This document shows positions 24,311 through 32,420 of a DNA stretch of 37,708 bases, in pieces. The DNA comes from Clostridia bacterium (GTDB taxonomy: Bacteria; Bacillota; DSM-521; Neomoorellales; JACIYF01). The notes beneath the pieces are model-generated. The model made no database searches and had not been told where the DNA came from. It saw only the letters and a program-made list of their open reading frames with translations. The stretch spans positions 1 to 37,708 of the forward strand of contig JACIYF010000015.1 of NCBI GenBank assembly GCA_014360065.1, given 5' to 3'. The position numbers were made by a program, and so were the translations under genes. Within the stretch, counting starts at the first letter, position 1; every line of letters begins with the position of its first letter.

Positions 24311-25117
24311 TTAATCAGGCTGATAATCCAGCTTAACTGGGATCGGGTGCAAAAGGCTGATGGAGCTAGGGGTCACCTGACAGCCATAGGCCCAGATCTT
24401 GACCCCGCTGGCATTGGCCTGCCGCAAGGCCCAACCAAAGGCGGGGTCCATCTGGTCATGGGGAGAAAACTCATCCGCGTCGGCCCTTTGGATGATGAAC
24501 ATTACTGCTGCCCTCAGGCCCTGCTGGCAAGCTAAGGATAGCGCCTCCATGTGGCGGGCACCCCTTACGGTAGGAGCATCAGGAAAAAGGGCCCGCCCGC
24601 CCTGCACTAAAGTAACCGACTTTACTTCCAGAAAAAAGTCAGGAGCGCCTGGAGCTCCCGTCAACCGAAAATCAAGCCGGCTGTGCCCCGATTGGGTCTC
24701 GGGCCATACCTGGGAATAGCTGGCAAGCTCAGGAAAATAGCCCATCTCCAGAGCTTTCCGTACCAACCGGTTGGGGGCCTGAGAATCGAGGGACACTAGG
24801 ACTCCGTCCACATCAGCCATAACTAAGCTAAAGGCGGTCTTGCGGGCTGGCCCCTTTGGTCCGCCCCTTCCCACCTTGGTCATCTTGACGAATACCGGGC
24901 GGCCCGGAACCAATATCTCCTTCAGCCGCCCCGGGTCGCCAAGGTGGGCCTCGACTACCGGGCCAGGCCTTCTGGACCTTACAGGCCAACTGCTACTAAC
25001 AGGAGCCATAGGCTCCTGCAACCTGACCAAGGTAAGAAATCGGTTTAGGCGCGTAAGGAAAAATGCTGGCAATAGTTTCTGCCCCCAGCTTAGGCTGGGG
25101 GGCGGTGGGCCCTGCAT
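24311..25117 (-). CDS. sfsA: SfsA-family sugar fermentation stimulation protein / nuclease-like
   Basis: 268 residues from the ATG at 25117, which is preceded by GGAGGAGG at ideal distance; an earlier ATG at 25156 is not. SfsA proteins have an OB-like N-terminal domain and a PD-(D/E)xK-like C-terminal nuclease fold. Seen here are EAHLGDPGRLKEIL, SLDSQAPNRLVRKAL, SRLDFRL, DFFLEVKSVTL (the Glu-x-Lys nuclease-like core), FPDAPTVRGARHMEAL, and FIIQRADADEFSPHDQMDP. Length is slightly more than the usual ~235, from an extra N-terminal Pro-rich stretch. The biological role is poorly known. Confidence 0.9.
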   Translation of the reverse strand: MQGPPPPSLSWGQKLLPAFFLTRLNRFLTLVRLQEPMAPVSSSWPVRSRRPGPVVEAHLGDPGRLKEILVPGRPVFVKMTKVGRGGPKGPARKTAFSLVMADVDGVLVSLDSQAPNRLVRKALEMGYFPELASYSQVWPETQSGHSRLDFRLTGAPGAPDFFLEVKSVTLVQGGRALFPDAPTVRGARHMEALSLACQQGLRAAVMFIIQRADADEFSPHDQMDPAFGWALRQANASGVKIWAYGCQVTPSSISLLHPIPVKLDYQPD

Positions 25118-25401
25118 GTCAAGCCTCCTCCAAAGATAAATCAACCCTTTGCCCATGACCCCGAACTGAGTGCTGGGCGCGACCCCCCCTAGAGCTCCGC
25201 CCTGCCTCCCGCAACGGGTGAAGCAGCTGGCGCAAGCTCCGGTATTCCCCGGCTAGCCAACTAGGGCTCGGGCTAAGGTACGCGCCCCGCTAACAACATC
25301 TGGCATGGCTGTGCCACCCGGGAACTGTAACCCCGTCTAAGGCTTAACCATAGGATGAATAGGCAGTGCTTACCCAGAACCACAAGGGAGGAAAGCAGCC
25401 G

Positions 25402-25857
25402 ATGACAACCTACTTTGGCTATCCTGGGTCAGAATCATCCTTCATCGAAGGTGTGCGCAAGGCGCTCATGGATGAGCGCAAGGCCTATGAATTCTACGGG
25501 GAACTCTGGCGCTACGCCCCCAACCGGGCCATTGCCGACCGCATCCGCGATATTCGCATGGACGAACATCACCATTATGCGCTATTCAGCCAGATGCTCA
25601 AGCGGCAAATTGACCCTTGGGAGGAAGTGCTGGAAGGACAGCCTGCCGCCACCTCCATACCCCAATTCTTTAAAGGCGTCCGGCGCGCCTACCAGGACGA
25701 GGTGGAGGCCATCATGACTTATGCTAACCTGTCCCTGCTCGCCCCCGATTATGCCATTGCCGCCCGAGTGCGGGACATTATGCGCGATGAGGTTATCCAT
25801 GCCGAGTTCTTTGCCGAGCTTTTGGCGGTAGCCGGCTTGATCGATATGGAGGCTTAA
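25402..25857 (+). CDS. Ferritin-like/rubrerythrin-like diiron protein
   Basis: 151 residues from the ATG at 25402 with GGGAGG ten bases upstream; the frame opens earlier at 25366. The four-helix bundle has two half-sites, each an E(K/A)xxY...DExxH set: DERKAYEFY with DEHHHYAL, and DEVEAIMTY with DEVIHAEFF. This gives the carboxylate-bridged diiron centre of rubrerythrins and related oxygen/peroxide-protection proteins. The C-terminal rubredoxin domain of true rubrerythrin is absent. Role inferred: oxidative stress or iron handling in an anaerobe. A very strong terminator follows 30 bases after the stop. Confidence 0.85.
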   Translation: MTTYFGYPGSESSFIEGVRKALMDERKAYEFYGELWRYAPNRAIADRIRDIRMDEHHHYALFSQMLKRQIDPWEEVLEGQPAATSIPQFFKGVRRAYQDEVEAIMTYANLSLLAPDYAIAARVRDIMRDEVIHAEFFAELLAVAGLIDMEA

Positions 25858-25886
25858 GATGCAGCCAAAAGCTGGGGGAGGATGCT

Positions 25887-25930
25887 GCCGCCTGGCCGGC
25901 CCGGTGGCCGGCCAGGCGGCCCAGGTTTTT
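25887..25930. terminator. Strong terminator shared by converging genes
   Basis: A perfect 15-base stem (25887-25901 with 25906-25920) and a CGGT tetraloop, followed on plus by CCAGGTTTTT. It ends the ferritin-like transcript. On the minus strand it sits just past the chemoreceptor stop but has only a weak T-run. Confidence 0.9.
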
Positions 25931-25936
25931 CCCCGG

Positions 25937-27367
25937 CTAGACCGCCATCGCCTTCACCTTGGCCACCTGCTGCCCAAGGTCAGTTAGCAGCCCTAAAAGC
26001 GTTTCCGAGGTAGCCTCCATTTCCGCAAGAAGCTTACGGGCCCGGTTCAAATCCTTGCCTTGGTAGGCCAAAACGATCTCCTTTCCCAGCTCATGGATGC
26101 GCCGGTGGGGCTCCTCCATAGCCCGGTAAGCCGGCAGATTCCTTAAACCTTCTTTGGCCGGACCGTAATACCACTTGCCCAAGCGGCACTCCCGGTCGGA
26201 GGCGACGCTCTCCGCCGAGAATTGCTCCCGGCCGTTGATCAGGTTGTGCATCTTTTGTTTCCAGAGAAGATGATCGGTCTTGGCCAGCTCCAGCACATCG
26301 GCGTCGGCAAGCCTCATTTGCACCGTATCAAAAAGCTGGCGCAGTTCCTGGGCCGTTTGGGCAGTCTCGGCCACCCGCCGACCGGCCGCCTCAGCCCTAT
26401 CTTTGAGCTCTTCGGTGACGTCAGCAATGGTCTGCACGGTCACGGCCATTTCCTGGGTAGCAGCCGACTGCTGGCTGGCAGCTACTGCCACTTCCTCCAC
26501 CCGACCTTCAGCGCTCTGGACATCGGCCACCATGGCTTCTAGAAGCCGACTGGCTTCCTCAGCCAGGGACGCCCCTCGAGCAGCTTGGCCGGCGGCCTCC
26601 CGGGTGAGCTCGGCCACCCGGGCGTTGTTGGCGTGTAAGGCTTGAATTTTGGGAGCGATGTCCTTAACCGCATCCTTAGTGAAAGCGGCCAGGCGCCCCA
26701 CCTCGCTAGCCACCACTCCGAAGCCCTTGCCGTATTCGCCAGCCCGGGCGGCTTCAATCTTGGCGTTTAAGGCCAGTAGCCCTACCTGGTCGGAAATAGT
26801 CTGGATAGTCTTCAGCACCTCGGAGATCTGGCTGCAGTGGGAAGTGGTCATCTCCACCTCCTGGCGGAGGTGGTCCAGGGATTGGTTGATACCCCGCATA
26901 TTGTTCAGGGCCTCAGCGATAGCCTGCTGATTGGCGGCAGAACGCTCTCCCACTCGGGCTAGCTCTTCCTTGGTAGTCTGGGCCATGCTGGCGATCTGTT
27001 GGGCTGATGCCGCCATCTCCTCCACCGTGGCGGCCACTTGAGTCAGCTGGTAGGATTGGTCGGCAACACCGTTGACCATGGCATGGGTTTGGATGTTCAT
27101 CTCCGCCGCCAATCCCACCACCTGGGAAACGTGGTGAAACACCTTTAGCATCAAATCATTTACCGCTGAAACCACCCGGCCGATAATTCGGGACAGAAAG
27201 GATGGCATTCTTCCTTCGAGAAGCATCTCCTCCGCCCCCACCAAGTTATAGGCTCCCAGCTGTTCCAGTGGCGGCTCCACCAAAGCCTGCACCTGGTCCC
27301 AACTGCAAGTGCCTTGGTATTCGGATTCGGGCTCGTTTCTCCCCTTTTTCCCCCACCCGATGGCCAT
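25937..27367 (-). CDS. Soluble methyl-accepting chemotaxis protein with C-terminal CZB domain
   Basis: 476 residues with no transmembrane segment, so it is cytoplasmic. Residues ~90-350 are the coiled-coil signalling domain, with the hairpin tip [17 protein letters not shown] and [10 protein letters not shown] that binds CheA/CheW. The last ~110 residues are a chemoreceptor zinc-binding (CZB) domain: [25 protein letters not shown] and [14 protein letters not shown] provide the His/Cys/His/His ligand pattern. CZB receptors respond to zinc, and in some species to oxidants or pH. The N-terminal 60 residues are not recognised and could be a small sensor or docking segment. GGAGGAG precedes the ATG. 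It is a single gene with its own promoter. Confidence 0.9.
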   Translation of the reverse strand: MAIGWGKKGRNEPESEYQGTCSWDQVQALVEPPLEQLGAYNLVGAEEMLLEGRMPSFLSRIIGRVVSAVNDLMLKVFHHVSQVVGLAAEMNIQTHAMVNGVADQSYQLTQVAATVEEMAASAQQIASMAQTTKEELARVGERSAANQQAIAEALNNMRGINQSLDHLRQEVEMTTSHCSQISEVLKTIQTISDQVGLLALNAKIEAARAGEYGKGFGVVASEVGRLAAFTKDAVKDIAPKIQALHANNARVAELTREAAGQAARGASLAEEASRLLEAMVADVQSAEGRVEEVAVAASQQSAATQEMAVTVQTIADVTEELKDRAEAAGRRVAETAQTAQELRQLFDTVQMRLADADVLELAKTDHLLWKQKMHNLINGREQFSAESVASDRECRLGKWYYGPAKEGLRNLPAYRAMEEPHRRIHELGKEIVLAYQGKDLNRARKLLAEMEATSETLLGLLTDLGQQVAKVKAMAV

Positions 27368-27498
27368 GAGCTCTCCTCCTTGGGCGATGATCGGTGTTTG
27401 CCTGTGGTTGCCTGTCGCTTTTTAGCTTTTGGCTTCGGTTCCTTAAAAACGGCAAGCACCCACCGTCTGGCACCATTGGTACCGTCCTGGTAATTCTT

Positions 27499-27527
27499 AT
27501 TGTACAATGATTACTAATAAGATACAA
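27499..27527 (-). promoter_or_regulatory. Sigma-70-like promoter of the chemoreceptor gene
   Basis: Minus strand TTGTAT, 17-base spacer, TACAAT. The predicted start near 27492 leaves a 125-base leader before the ATG at 27367. Confidence 0.6.
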
Positions 27528-27579
27528 GTAAAACTGCAGTTATTTTTCAATAATCGTCTCTGGCCTTGTAGCTGGCCGC

Positions 27580-29448
27580 CTACTTCTGGACTAGCTCCTC
27601 CATCTCCTGCAATATTTGCCCGAAGAAGTCCAGGGCCTCCTGTACTGGTTCCGGCCTAGTCATGTCCACGCCGGCCACTTTTAGGAGCTCAATCGGGGTG
27701 TTGGAGCTTCCCAGGCTGAGGAACTTGAGATACCTTTCTCGGGCCGGATCCCCTTCCTTCAATATTTGCTGGCAAAGGGCGGTAGCGGCCGAGAAGCCGG
27801 TGGCGTACTTGTAAACATAGAAGGCGCTGTAGAAGTGGGGTATGCGAGCCCATTCCACATCTAGCAAAGGATCGATTTGTACCTGGGGGCCAAAGTAATC
27901 AGCGTTGAGCTGGTGATAGGTTTGTTTCAGCCAGTCCACGGTAAGCGCTCCCCCGCGTTCCGCCTCTTGGTGAGCTAGGCGCTCAAATTCGGCAAACATG
28001 GTCTGCCGAAATACCGTGGCCCGAAACTCCTCCAAGTAATGGTTCAAGAGGTACAGGCGCCGGTGCCGAAGCTGGCTGGTTTTATCTCCCTGGGCCTGCA
28101 TCTCTTCCTTGGTTTGGGCCAAAAGATGCTGCATCAAGAGGGACTCGTTGACCGTGGACGCCACCTCAGCTACAAAAATGCTGTACCCAGAATAGACATA
28201 GGGCTGGTGGGCAAAGGAGTAAAAGGTATGCATGGCATGACCCATCTCGTGGGCTAAAGTAAAGACGCTGTCTAGGTCCCCCTGAAAATTGAGCAGCACG
28301 TAGGGATGTACCGGATAAGCGCCGGTGGAGTAAGCTCCCGAAGCCTTGCCACGGGTCTCCATAACATCCACCCAACCCCCGGTCATCCCCCGCCTAAGCT
28401 CCTCCACGTAATCATCGCCCAAAGGGGTAAGTCCGCGGGCCACAATCTCGCAGGCCTCCTCATAGGTGTATTTCTCCTCCGGAGGTTCAACCAACGGCAC
28501 ATAAAGATCGTAGGGGGCAAGCACGGGCAGATCCAGCATCCGCCGGCGCAGCTCTAGGTAACGGTGCAAAAGAGGTAGGTTTTTCCGCACTACCTCTACC
28601 AGCCGGTCATAGACTTCTAGAGGAATATTGTCCCCATCCAAGGCCGCCGCCAGCACCGAAGGGTAATGTCGCACCCGGGCAAAATAGATATCTTTCTTGA
28701 CGCTGGTGGCATATAAAGTGGACAGGGTGTTAATCTGATCGGAATAAGCTTGGTGCAGGGCTTTAAAAGCCTCCTCGCGCACCTTTCGCTCCCGGCGGCG
28801 GATGAATTGCTGGTAGTTGCCTTTGGTCAGCTGCACCTCCCGACCCTCCTGGTCGTGAATGCGGGGGAGCTTGAGGTCGGCGTCGTTGAGCATACGGAAG
28901 ACCTGGCCCGGACCAGCGGCTATTTCCCCCATGCCTGCAAGCAGCTTCTCTTGCTCCGGCGGCAGGATGTGTTCCCGGAGGCGAACCGTCTCCTGGATAT
29001 CATGGCGGTAAAGTTCAAGCTCCGGCTCGTCTTGGAAATACTGTTCTAGCCGCTCCGGCTCCAGGCTTACCAATTCCGGAACCAAGAATGATTGGGCTGT
29101 GCTGGCTTCCGTGGCCAAGCTAATGATACGCTGGGACAAAGCCTGGCTTTTGGAGTTAGTGGTATCCTGGTCTAACTGCAAGTGGGCGTAGACGTAGAGC
29201 CGCTCCAGCAGCTGATCCAGTTGGTCGCGGCTTTTAAGCACCTCTTTCAGGCCAGCGGCTGACTCCTTAATTTTACCTTGCAGGCGAGGGAATTCCTGGA
29301 TCAGCTTCTCGGCTTTCTTGAAATCCCGCTCCCATGCCCCGGCGGTAGAATACAGGTCCTCCAAACGCCAGCGGTACTTTTTCGGTATTCTGCGGCGGTC
29401 GGGAAGCTCAGTTTGCGTTGGTGAGCCAGCTTTTCGGTTCTTGGCCAT
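27580..29448 (-). CDS. pepF: Oligoendopeptidase F (M3 zinc metallopeptidase)
   Basis: 622 residues, normal for PepF. It hydrolyses peptides of about 7-17 residues in the cytoplasm. The zinc site is H400-E401-M-G-H404 in LAHEMGHAMHTFYSF, with the downstream Glu in EVASTVNESLL as third ligand. The N-terminal lobe (about 20-200) is the usual helical oligopeptidase F domain. GGAGG lies eight bases before the ATG. It stands alone, with a large gap upstream. No signal peptide is present. Assignment is firm. Confidence 0.95.
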   Translation of the reverse strand: MAKNRKAGSPTQTELPDRRRIPKKYRWRLEDLYSTAGAWERDFKKAEKLIQEFPRLQGKIKESAAGLKEVLKSRDQLDQLLERLYVYAHLQLDQDTTNSKSQALSQRIISLATEASTAQSFLVPELVSLEPERLEQYFQDEPELELYRHDIQETVRLREHILPPEQEKLLAGMGEIAAGPGQVFRMLNDADLKLPRIHDQEGREVQLTKGNYQQFIRRRERKVREEAFKALHQAYSDQINTLSTLYATSVKKDIYFARVRHYPSVLAAALDGDNIPLEVYDRLVEVVRKNLPLLHRYLELRRRMLDLPVLAPYDLYVPLVEPPEEKYTYEEACEIVARGLTPLGDDYVEELRRGMTGGWVDVMETRGKASGAYSTGAYPVHPYVLLNFQGDLDSVFTLAHEMGHAMHTFYSFAHQPYVYSGYSIFVAEVASTVNESLLMQHLLAQTKEEMQAQGDKTSQLRHRRLYLLNHYLEEFRATVFRQTMFAEFERLAHQEAERGGALTVDWLKQTYHQLNADYFGPQVQIDPLLDVEWARIPHFYSAFYVYKYATGFSAATALCQQILKEGDPARERYLKFLSLGSSNTPIELLKVAGVDMTRPEPVQEALDFFGQILQEMEELVQK

Positions 29449-29842
29449 GCTCTAACCTCCATCTGCTTACCTTCACCATAATTATCATTCCCGGTCTGGG
29501 CGCTTGCTTCCATGGCAGCAATTACCTCATCCTATTCGTTATTCGCCCGCACATCTCCTGTATCGACAACTATTTTTGCCTTAACTAGCCCTGCCGGCTA
29601 TACGGGGCCGCTCCATCTTTCCCTTCCCCGCCGTAGCCAGCTTTTCTAGACGATCCATCCCCACCCATACCCGTGTTCACCGCATGACCTAATGCCGGGT
29701 GAACGCCGACTTGGGTAGACATCGCTCCCACGGTTGCCGAGTGCCTGATCTAACCCGCCCTGTTAGCCAGGGATTGTACTGAAAATTGGAATGACCAGCC
29801 ATTTCAAGAAAACACTTACTTCAACAACATCTCTATTTCCCC
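29449..29842. other. Intergenic region, nothing recognised
   Basis: About 390 bases between the pepF start and the divergent plus-strand promoter. No frame with a ribosome-binding site, no tRNA-like fold and no clear pepF promoter were seen. It must hold the pepF promoter by position. Confidence 0.4.
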
Positions 29843-29871
29843 TTGACAACCTCTCCCTAGGGAAATACGAT
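29843..29871 (+). promoter_or_regulatory. Sigma-70 promoter of the small-ORF/receiver-like unit
   Basis: Perfect -35 TTGACA (29843-29848), 17-base spacer, -10 TACGAT (29866-29871). Transcription from about 29878 would give a leader of about 320 bases before the first ATG at 30202. Confidence 0.75.
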
Positions 29872-29907
29872 GACCATGGAAAATGTGAATGAAATCACAA
29901 TCACAGA

Positions 29908-29966
29908 AGAACTAGGCAAATAGAAATAGTCCAAATAGTTATTGCAACCAATAGAACTAGTCCAAA
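29908..29966 (+). repeat. Direct repeats in the leader (possible operator or RNA element)
   Basis: Two 16-base copies, ATAGAAATAGTCCAAA at 29920-29935 and ATAGAACTAGTCCAAA at 29951-29966, differ at one base and are 31 bases apart (three helical turns). A more degenerate partial copy, AGAACTAGGCAAA, is at 29908-29920. They lie 40-90 bases after the predicted transcription start. Confidence 0.55.
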
Positions 29967-30054
29967 CGAACTACAACATGGCCAACCAGTTTTACAGGCA
30001 GCACGGTAGTCGGCCAAACCACCTAACCAGATGATGAGAAAACCAAGCAACTCA

Positions 30055-30139
30055 GCACTCAGCTCGGGACGTAGCCGGAAAACTCACCTACGCTAAATTG
30101 CCGGGACTTGGCAAATCCTACTGAACCAAAGCTGAGCGC
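30055..30139 (+). ncRNA. Candidate structured leader RNA (three-way junction), class not recognised
   Basis: The stretch folds by eye into a closing stem P1 (30055-30064 with 30130-30139, nine pairs with one A-C mismatch) around two hairpins. P2 is CGTAG/CTACG (30070-30074, 30088-30092) with a 13-base loop containing GGAAAA. P3 is TTGCC/GGCAA (30098-30102, 30110-30114) with loop GGGACTT. It is 62 bases upstream of a small ORF in a long leader. The layout resembles a riboswitch aptamer, but I could not match it to a known class, including c-di-GMP-I. The fold was done by eye only. Confidence 0.45.
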
Positions 30140-30201
30140 AGGGCGGTGGGGAAAATCGATAGCCGGGCCGGAAGAAACTAGTTCCTAGGGGGGTGAAAAG
30201 G

Positions 30202-30345
30202 ATGGTCGGTTACTTCTTAGGCGAAGGTGCATGGGCAAACGTAGTTGAGGCTAGGATGGTTGGCGACACTGGTTGCTGGCCCAAATGGGTGTTCCTAGAC
30301 GAAGAAGCTGGCTGGTTCATGAACTTTGGTTTTCCACGGCCTTAG
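30202..30345 (+). CDS. 47-residue Trp-rich small protein, unknown
   Basis: An ATG at 30202 follows a GGGGGGTG ribosome-binding site and ends at TAG 30343-30345. It starts MVGYFLGEGAWANVVEA and ends WFMNFGFPRP. Four Trp, several Gly and one Cys give an unusual aromatic composition with no membrane segment. The spacing to the next gene is 33 bases, and that gene has its own AAAGGAGG site, so the two are probably co-transcribed. I do not recognise a family. It could be a real small protein or a leader peptide. Confidence 0.55.
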   Translation: MVGYFLGEGAWANVVEARMVGDTGCWPKWVFLDEEAGWFMNFGFPRP

Positions 30346-30378
30346 CAGGTTCACCAGTCCAGAAAGGAGGCTGCCAAA

Positions 30379-30873
30379 ATGGTCGCCAGCAAAAAGGTCC
30401 TTCTGGCCGAAGGTGATCGAACCTCGGCGGAGCAAATAATTGCTCGCGTCGAAGCATCCGGAAACCGCGTAGCACTGATGGGCAAAGTTGACGCGGCTAG
30501 CGTGGTGGAGGCCGCTAAAAGAATTAAGCCCCATGTTATCGTCCTCGGGGACATGAGCGACCATACCCAGGCTGCCGCCGCTGTCCGGATGCTCAAGTCT
30601 GACCCAGTCACTGCCGAAATACCAGTGATCGTCATAGACCAAAGGCCCCGGCGCCACGGCTGTACTGGCATCACCAGGTTGGAGGGGCTCCAACTGGAGA
30701 GCGAGGATTACTTTACCAAGCCTTTGGAGATGGCTAGCTTTGTCGCCAGGCTAGATCAACTGCTGGAAGAGACTTCTAAGCCATCCGTGCCGGCCACTCC
30801 TAGTGGTGCTCCAGCCCAGATCGACACCCCCATAGCCGGCGGGGCAGGTTGGCCACAAGTAGCCGGTGCTTAA
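30379..30873 (+). CDS. Response-regulator receiver-like protein with degenerate active site
   Basis: 164 residues with an AAAGGAGG site eight bases before the ATG. Residues ~5-125 follow the CheY-like pattern: KVLLAEGDRTSAEQI (acidic pocket), RIKPHVIVLGDMSD (strand 3), IPVIVID, and EDYFTKPLEMASFVARL (conserved Lys-Pro). In the place of the phospho-acceptor Asp the alignment has Gly, with an Asp one position later. The usual acidic pair near the start is E-G-D, and helix 3 after strand 3 lacks the normal P-x-M-D-G. The C-terminal 40 residues are Pro/Ala/Gly-rich. There is no output domain. It may be a pseudo-receiver acting by protein-protein contact. Confidence 0.75.
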   Translation: MVASKKVLLAEGDRTSAEQIIARVEASGNRVALMGKVDAASVVEAAKRIKPHVIVLGDMSDHTQAAAAVRMLKSDPVTAEIPVIVIDQRPRRHGCTGITRLEGLQLESEDYFTKPLEMASFVARLDQLLEETSKPSVPATPSGAPAQIDTPIAGGAGWPQVAGA

Positions 30874-30957
30874 AGACAGGTGCCTAGGAATAACAACCGA
30901 GCCCAACGTTCTGCACCAAACGCGGAAACATTTAGGTCAAAGCTCAGTCCAAATTTG

Positions 30958-30988
30958 AGCCGTAGTTGCGTACGGCTTCTTTCTTTTC
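30958..30988 (+). terminator. Rho-independent terminator after the receiver-like gene
   Basis: AGCCGTA (30958-30964), six-base loop, TACGGCT (30971-30977), then TCTTTCTTTTCTC. The stem is 85 bases past the stop. Confidence 0.75.
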
Positions 30989-31047
30989 TCTTCCCTTGTT
31001 TTTTCTTTCCCTGGTCCTGTCCTTTACCCTGAATGCAGCCTAGCTCA

Positions 31048-32178
31048 TCAGCAGCTGCGCTCTGCTGTTCTAGGGGTACCAGTGGCGCTCCCGGTACTGG
31101 TCGCCTTGGTAGCGCTGGCGGCGCTGGTCCCTCCACCCTCATACCCAGCCCGACCTCGAGCCTCCTTCAAGCCCTTTCCCTGGCCCCGACGGAAAAGCAT
31201 AGCAAGCAAAGAAGCCAAGGGTTGCTGATAGAGCATCCCCAGGATCACCGTCAGCCCAACCAAGGGCGGAAAGTATCCGGTGGCAATGACCGTCCCGGCA
31301 CAGAGATTGCGCATGCCCACATTGTAGGTCAAGGTAACTCGCATGGCCCTATTGCCGCCCGAGACCAGCCGGGAGCTCTCGTAGCCCACCGCATAACTCA
31401 AGGCGCACATAAAGAAGATGATCACCAGCAGCCGAGCATAGGGTACCTGGGGCGATAGCAAAGGAGCAATTTTGGCAGCGTTAATGGCAATCACCAAGTA
31501 TAAGCCCAGCTTGGAAGTAGGCCCGGCTACCGGGCGCAGGTAGCTTTGGGCCTTGCCATGGCTGAACTCGCAAACGGCAATGCCGGCCAAGGTGGGCAGA
31601 ACTATCATTTCCACTAAGCCGACCACAATGCTGGAGAAGGAATACTCGATCTGGGTACCGAAAAAGGTACGGACCGTGGCCGGAACAATCAAGGGGCTGA
31701 TTAGAGTATCCAAGACCACAATGGCCAAGGCCAAGGGCAGATCCCCATCCATCATCTGGGTCCAGATAACCGTGGTTACCCCGATGGGAACTGCCATGGT
31801 CAGGACTAGGCCAATCCGGTAGGGCTCCATTCCTGCCCCCGGAAAGACTGCGTGCCCAATGATAAAGGCCAGGACAGGCATGACTATATGCAGTAGTAGT
31901 AAAGCGTAGAAAATGGGAAAGGGCCGGTGGACCAACTCTCGAAAGTCGCTAATCCTAGTACCAATGGAGGTCATGAAGGTCAAATAAGCAAAAAGAGGTG
32001 TAATTAAAAAGGAATACTGGTTGAGGTGACCATGGCCAAAAAAGCCGATGGCTAAAGCCGAGAGCACTCCTACGAACAAAGTCCGCTCTAGGACATGATT
32101 GACCTTGAGTCCAACCTCGCTCAGCCGACCCCAAAGCCTGAAAACAGGTGCTGGATTTGTTGCTACCACGATGAGCAC
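31048..32178 (-). CDS. Bile acid:sodium symporter family (BASS/SBF) membrane transporter
   Basis: 376 residues, about nine to ten membrane helices. The family features include LTFMTSIGTRISDF, the first-repeat ending VPIGVTTVIWTQMMDGDLPLALAIVV (core GDLPLALAI), and the second-repeat YNVGMRNLCAGTVIATGYFPP (core NVGMRNLCAG). BASS proteins move organic anions with sodium; the substrate is not clear from sequence. The last 45 residues (after LFRRGQGKG) are a cytoplasmic low-complexity tail of Gly, Ser, Thr and Ala. The GTG at 32178 has AAAGG only three bases upstream, and the GTG at 32169 is an alternative start. It lies downstream of cas6 on the same strand but with a 227-base gap, so probably not part of the CRISPR operon. 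Confidence 0.85.
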   Translation of the reverse strand: MLIVVATNPAPVFRLWGRLSEVGLKVNHVLERTLFVGVLSALAIGFFGHGHLNQYSFLITPLFAYLTFMTSIGTRISDFRELVHRPFPIFYALLLLHIVMPVLAFIIGHAVFPGAGMEPYRIGLVLTMAVPIGVTTVIWTQMMDGDLPLALAIVVLDTLISPLIVPATVRTFFGTQIEYSFSSIVVGLVEMIVLPTLAGIAVCEFSHGKAQSYLRPVAGPTSKLGLYLVIAINAAKIAPLLSPQVPYARLLVIIFFMCALSYAVGYESSRLVSGGNRAMRVTLTYNVGMRNLCAGTVIATGYFPPLVGLTVILGMLYQQPLASLLAMLFRRGQGKGLKEARGRAGYEGGGTSAASATKATSTGSATGTPRTAERSC

Positions 32179-32338
32179 GACCTTTCAAAGATACAGTGCA
32201 AGTACGGCGCATAAGGAGTACCTTCTGCGAGACGCCGTCCAACTTGGGATTTGACTTTCCTTTTATACTAGCACCACCAGCAACCAAGGACAACACCCCA
32301 GCCGCGAGCTTTTGCTGCAGGAGAAAAATACTCGTAGA

Positions 32339-32362
32339 GCAAGCCTACAGCAGATAGCTTGC
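32339..32362 (-). terminator. Possible weak terminator downstream of cas6
   Basis: GCAAGC / GCTTGC six-base stem with a 12-base loop, followed (minus strand) by TCTACGAGTATTTTT. The T-run is some distance from the stem, so this is a weak call. Confidence 0.35.
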
Positions 32363-32386
32363 CAATCAGGGAACTAAAATTACTAG

Positions 32387-32420
32387 ATGTCCCTATCGGT
32401 CCCTCTTAGGGGCAAGAAAC
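32387..32420 (+). repeat. Single CRISPR-repeat-like sequence at the 3' end of cas6
   Basis: The plus-strand stretch ending TCCCTCTTAGGGGCAAGAAAC has two marks of type I/III CRISPR repeats: a short palindromic stem (CCCT-CTT-AGGG) and a GAAAC 3' end. Only one copy is in the window and no spacer-repeat unit follows. It overlaps the last codons and stop of cas6. Confidence 0.35.

Noticed and set aside
25366-25401. Upstream ATG for the ferritin-like gene
   Set aside because: The ATG at 25402 has a better placed GGGAGG, and the extra 12 residues are not like the family.
30055-30139. Known c-di-GMP-I (GEMM) riboswitch
   Set aside because: There is a three-way junction and a GGAAAA loop, but the conserved core sequences of the class (GGCAAACC and ACGCAAAGC type) are not there.
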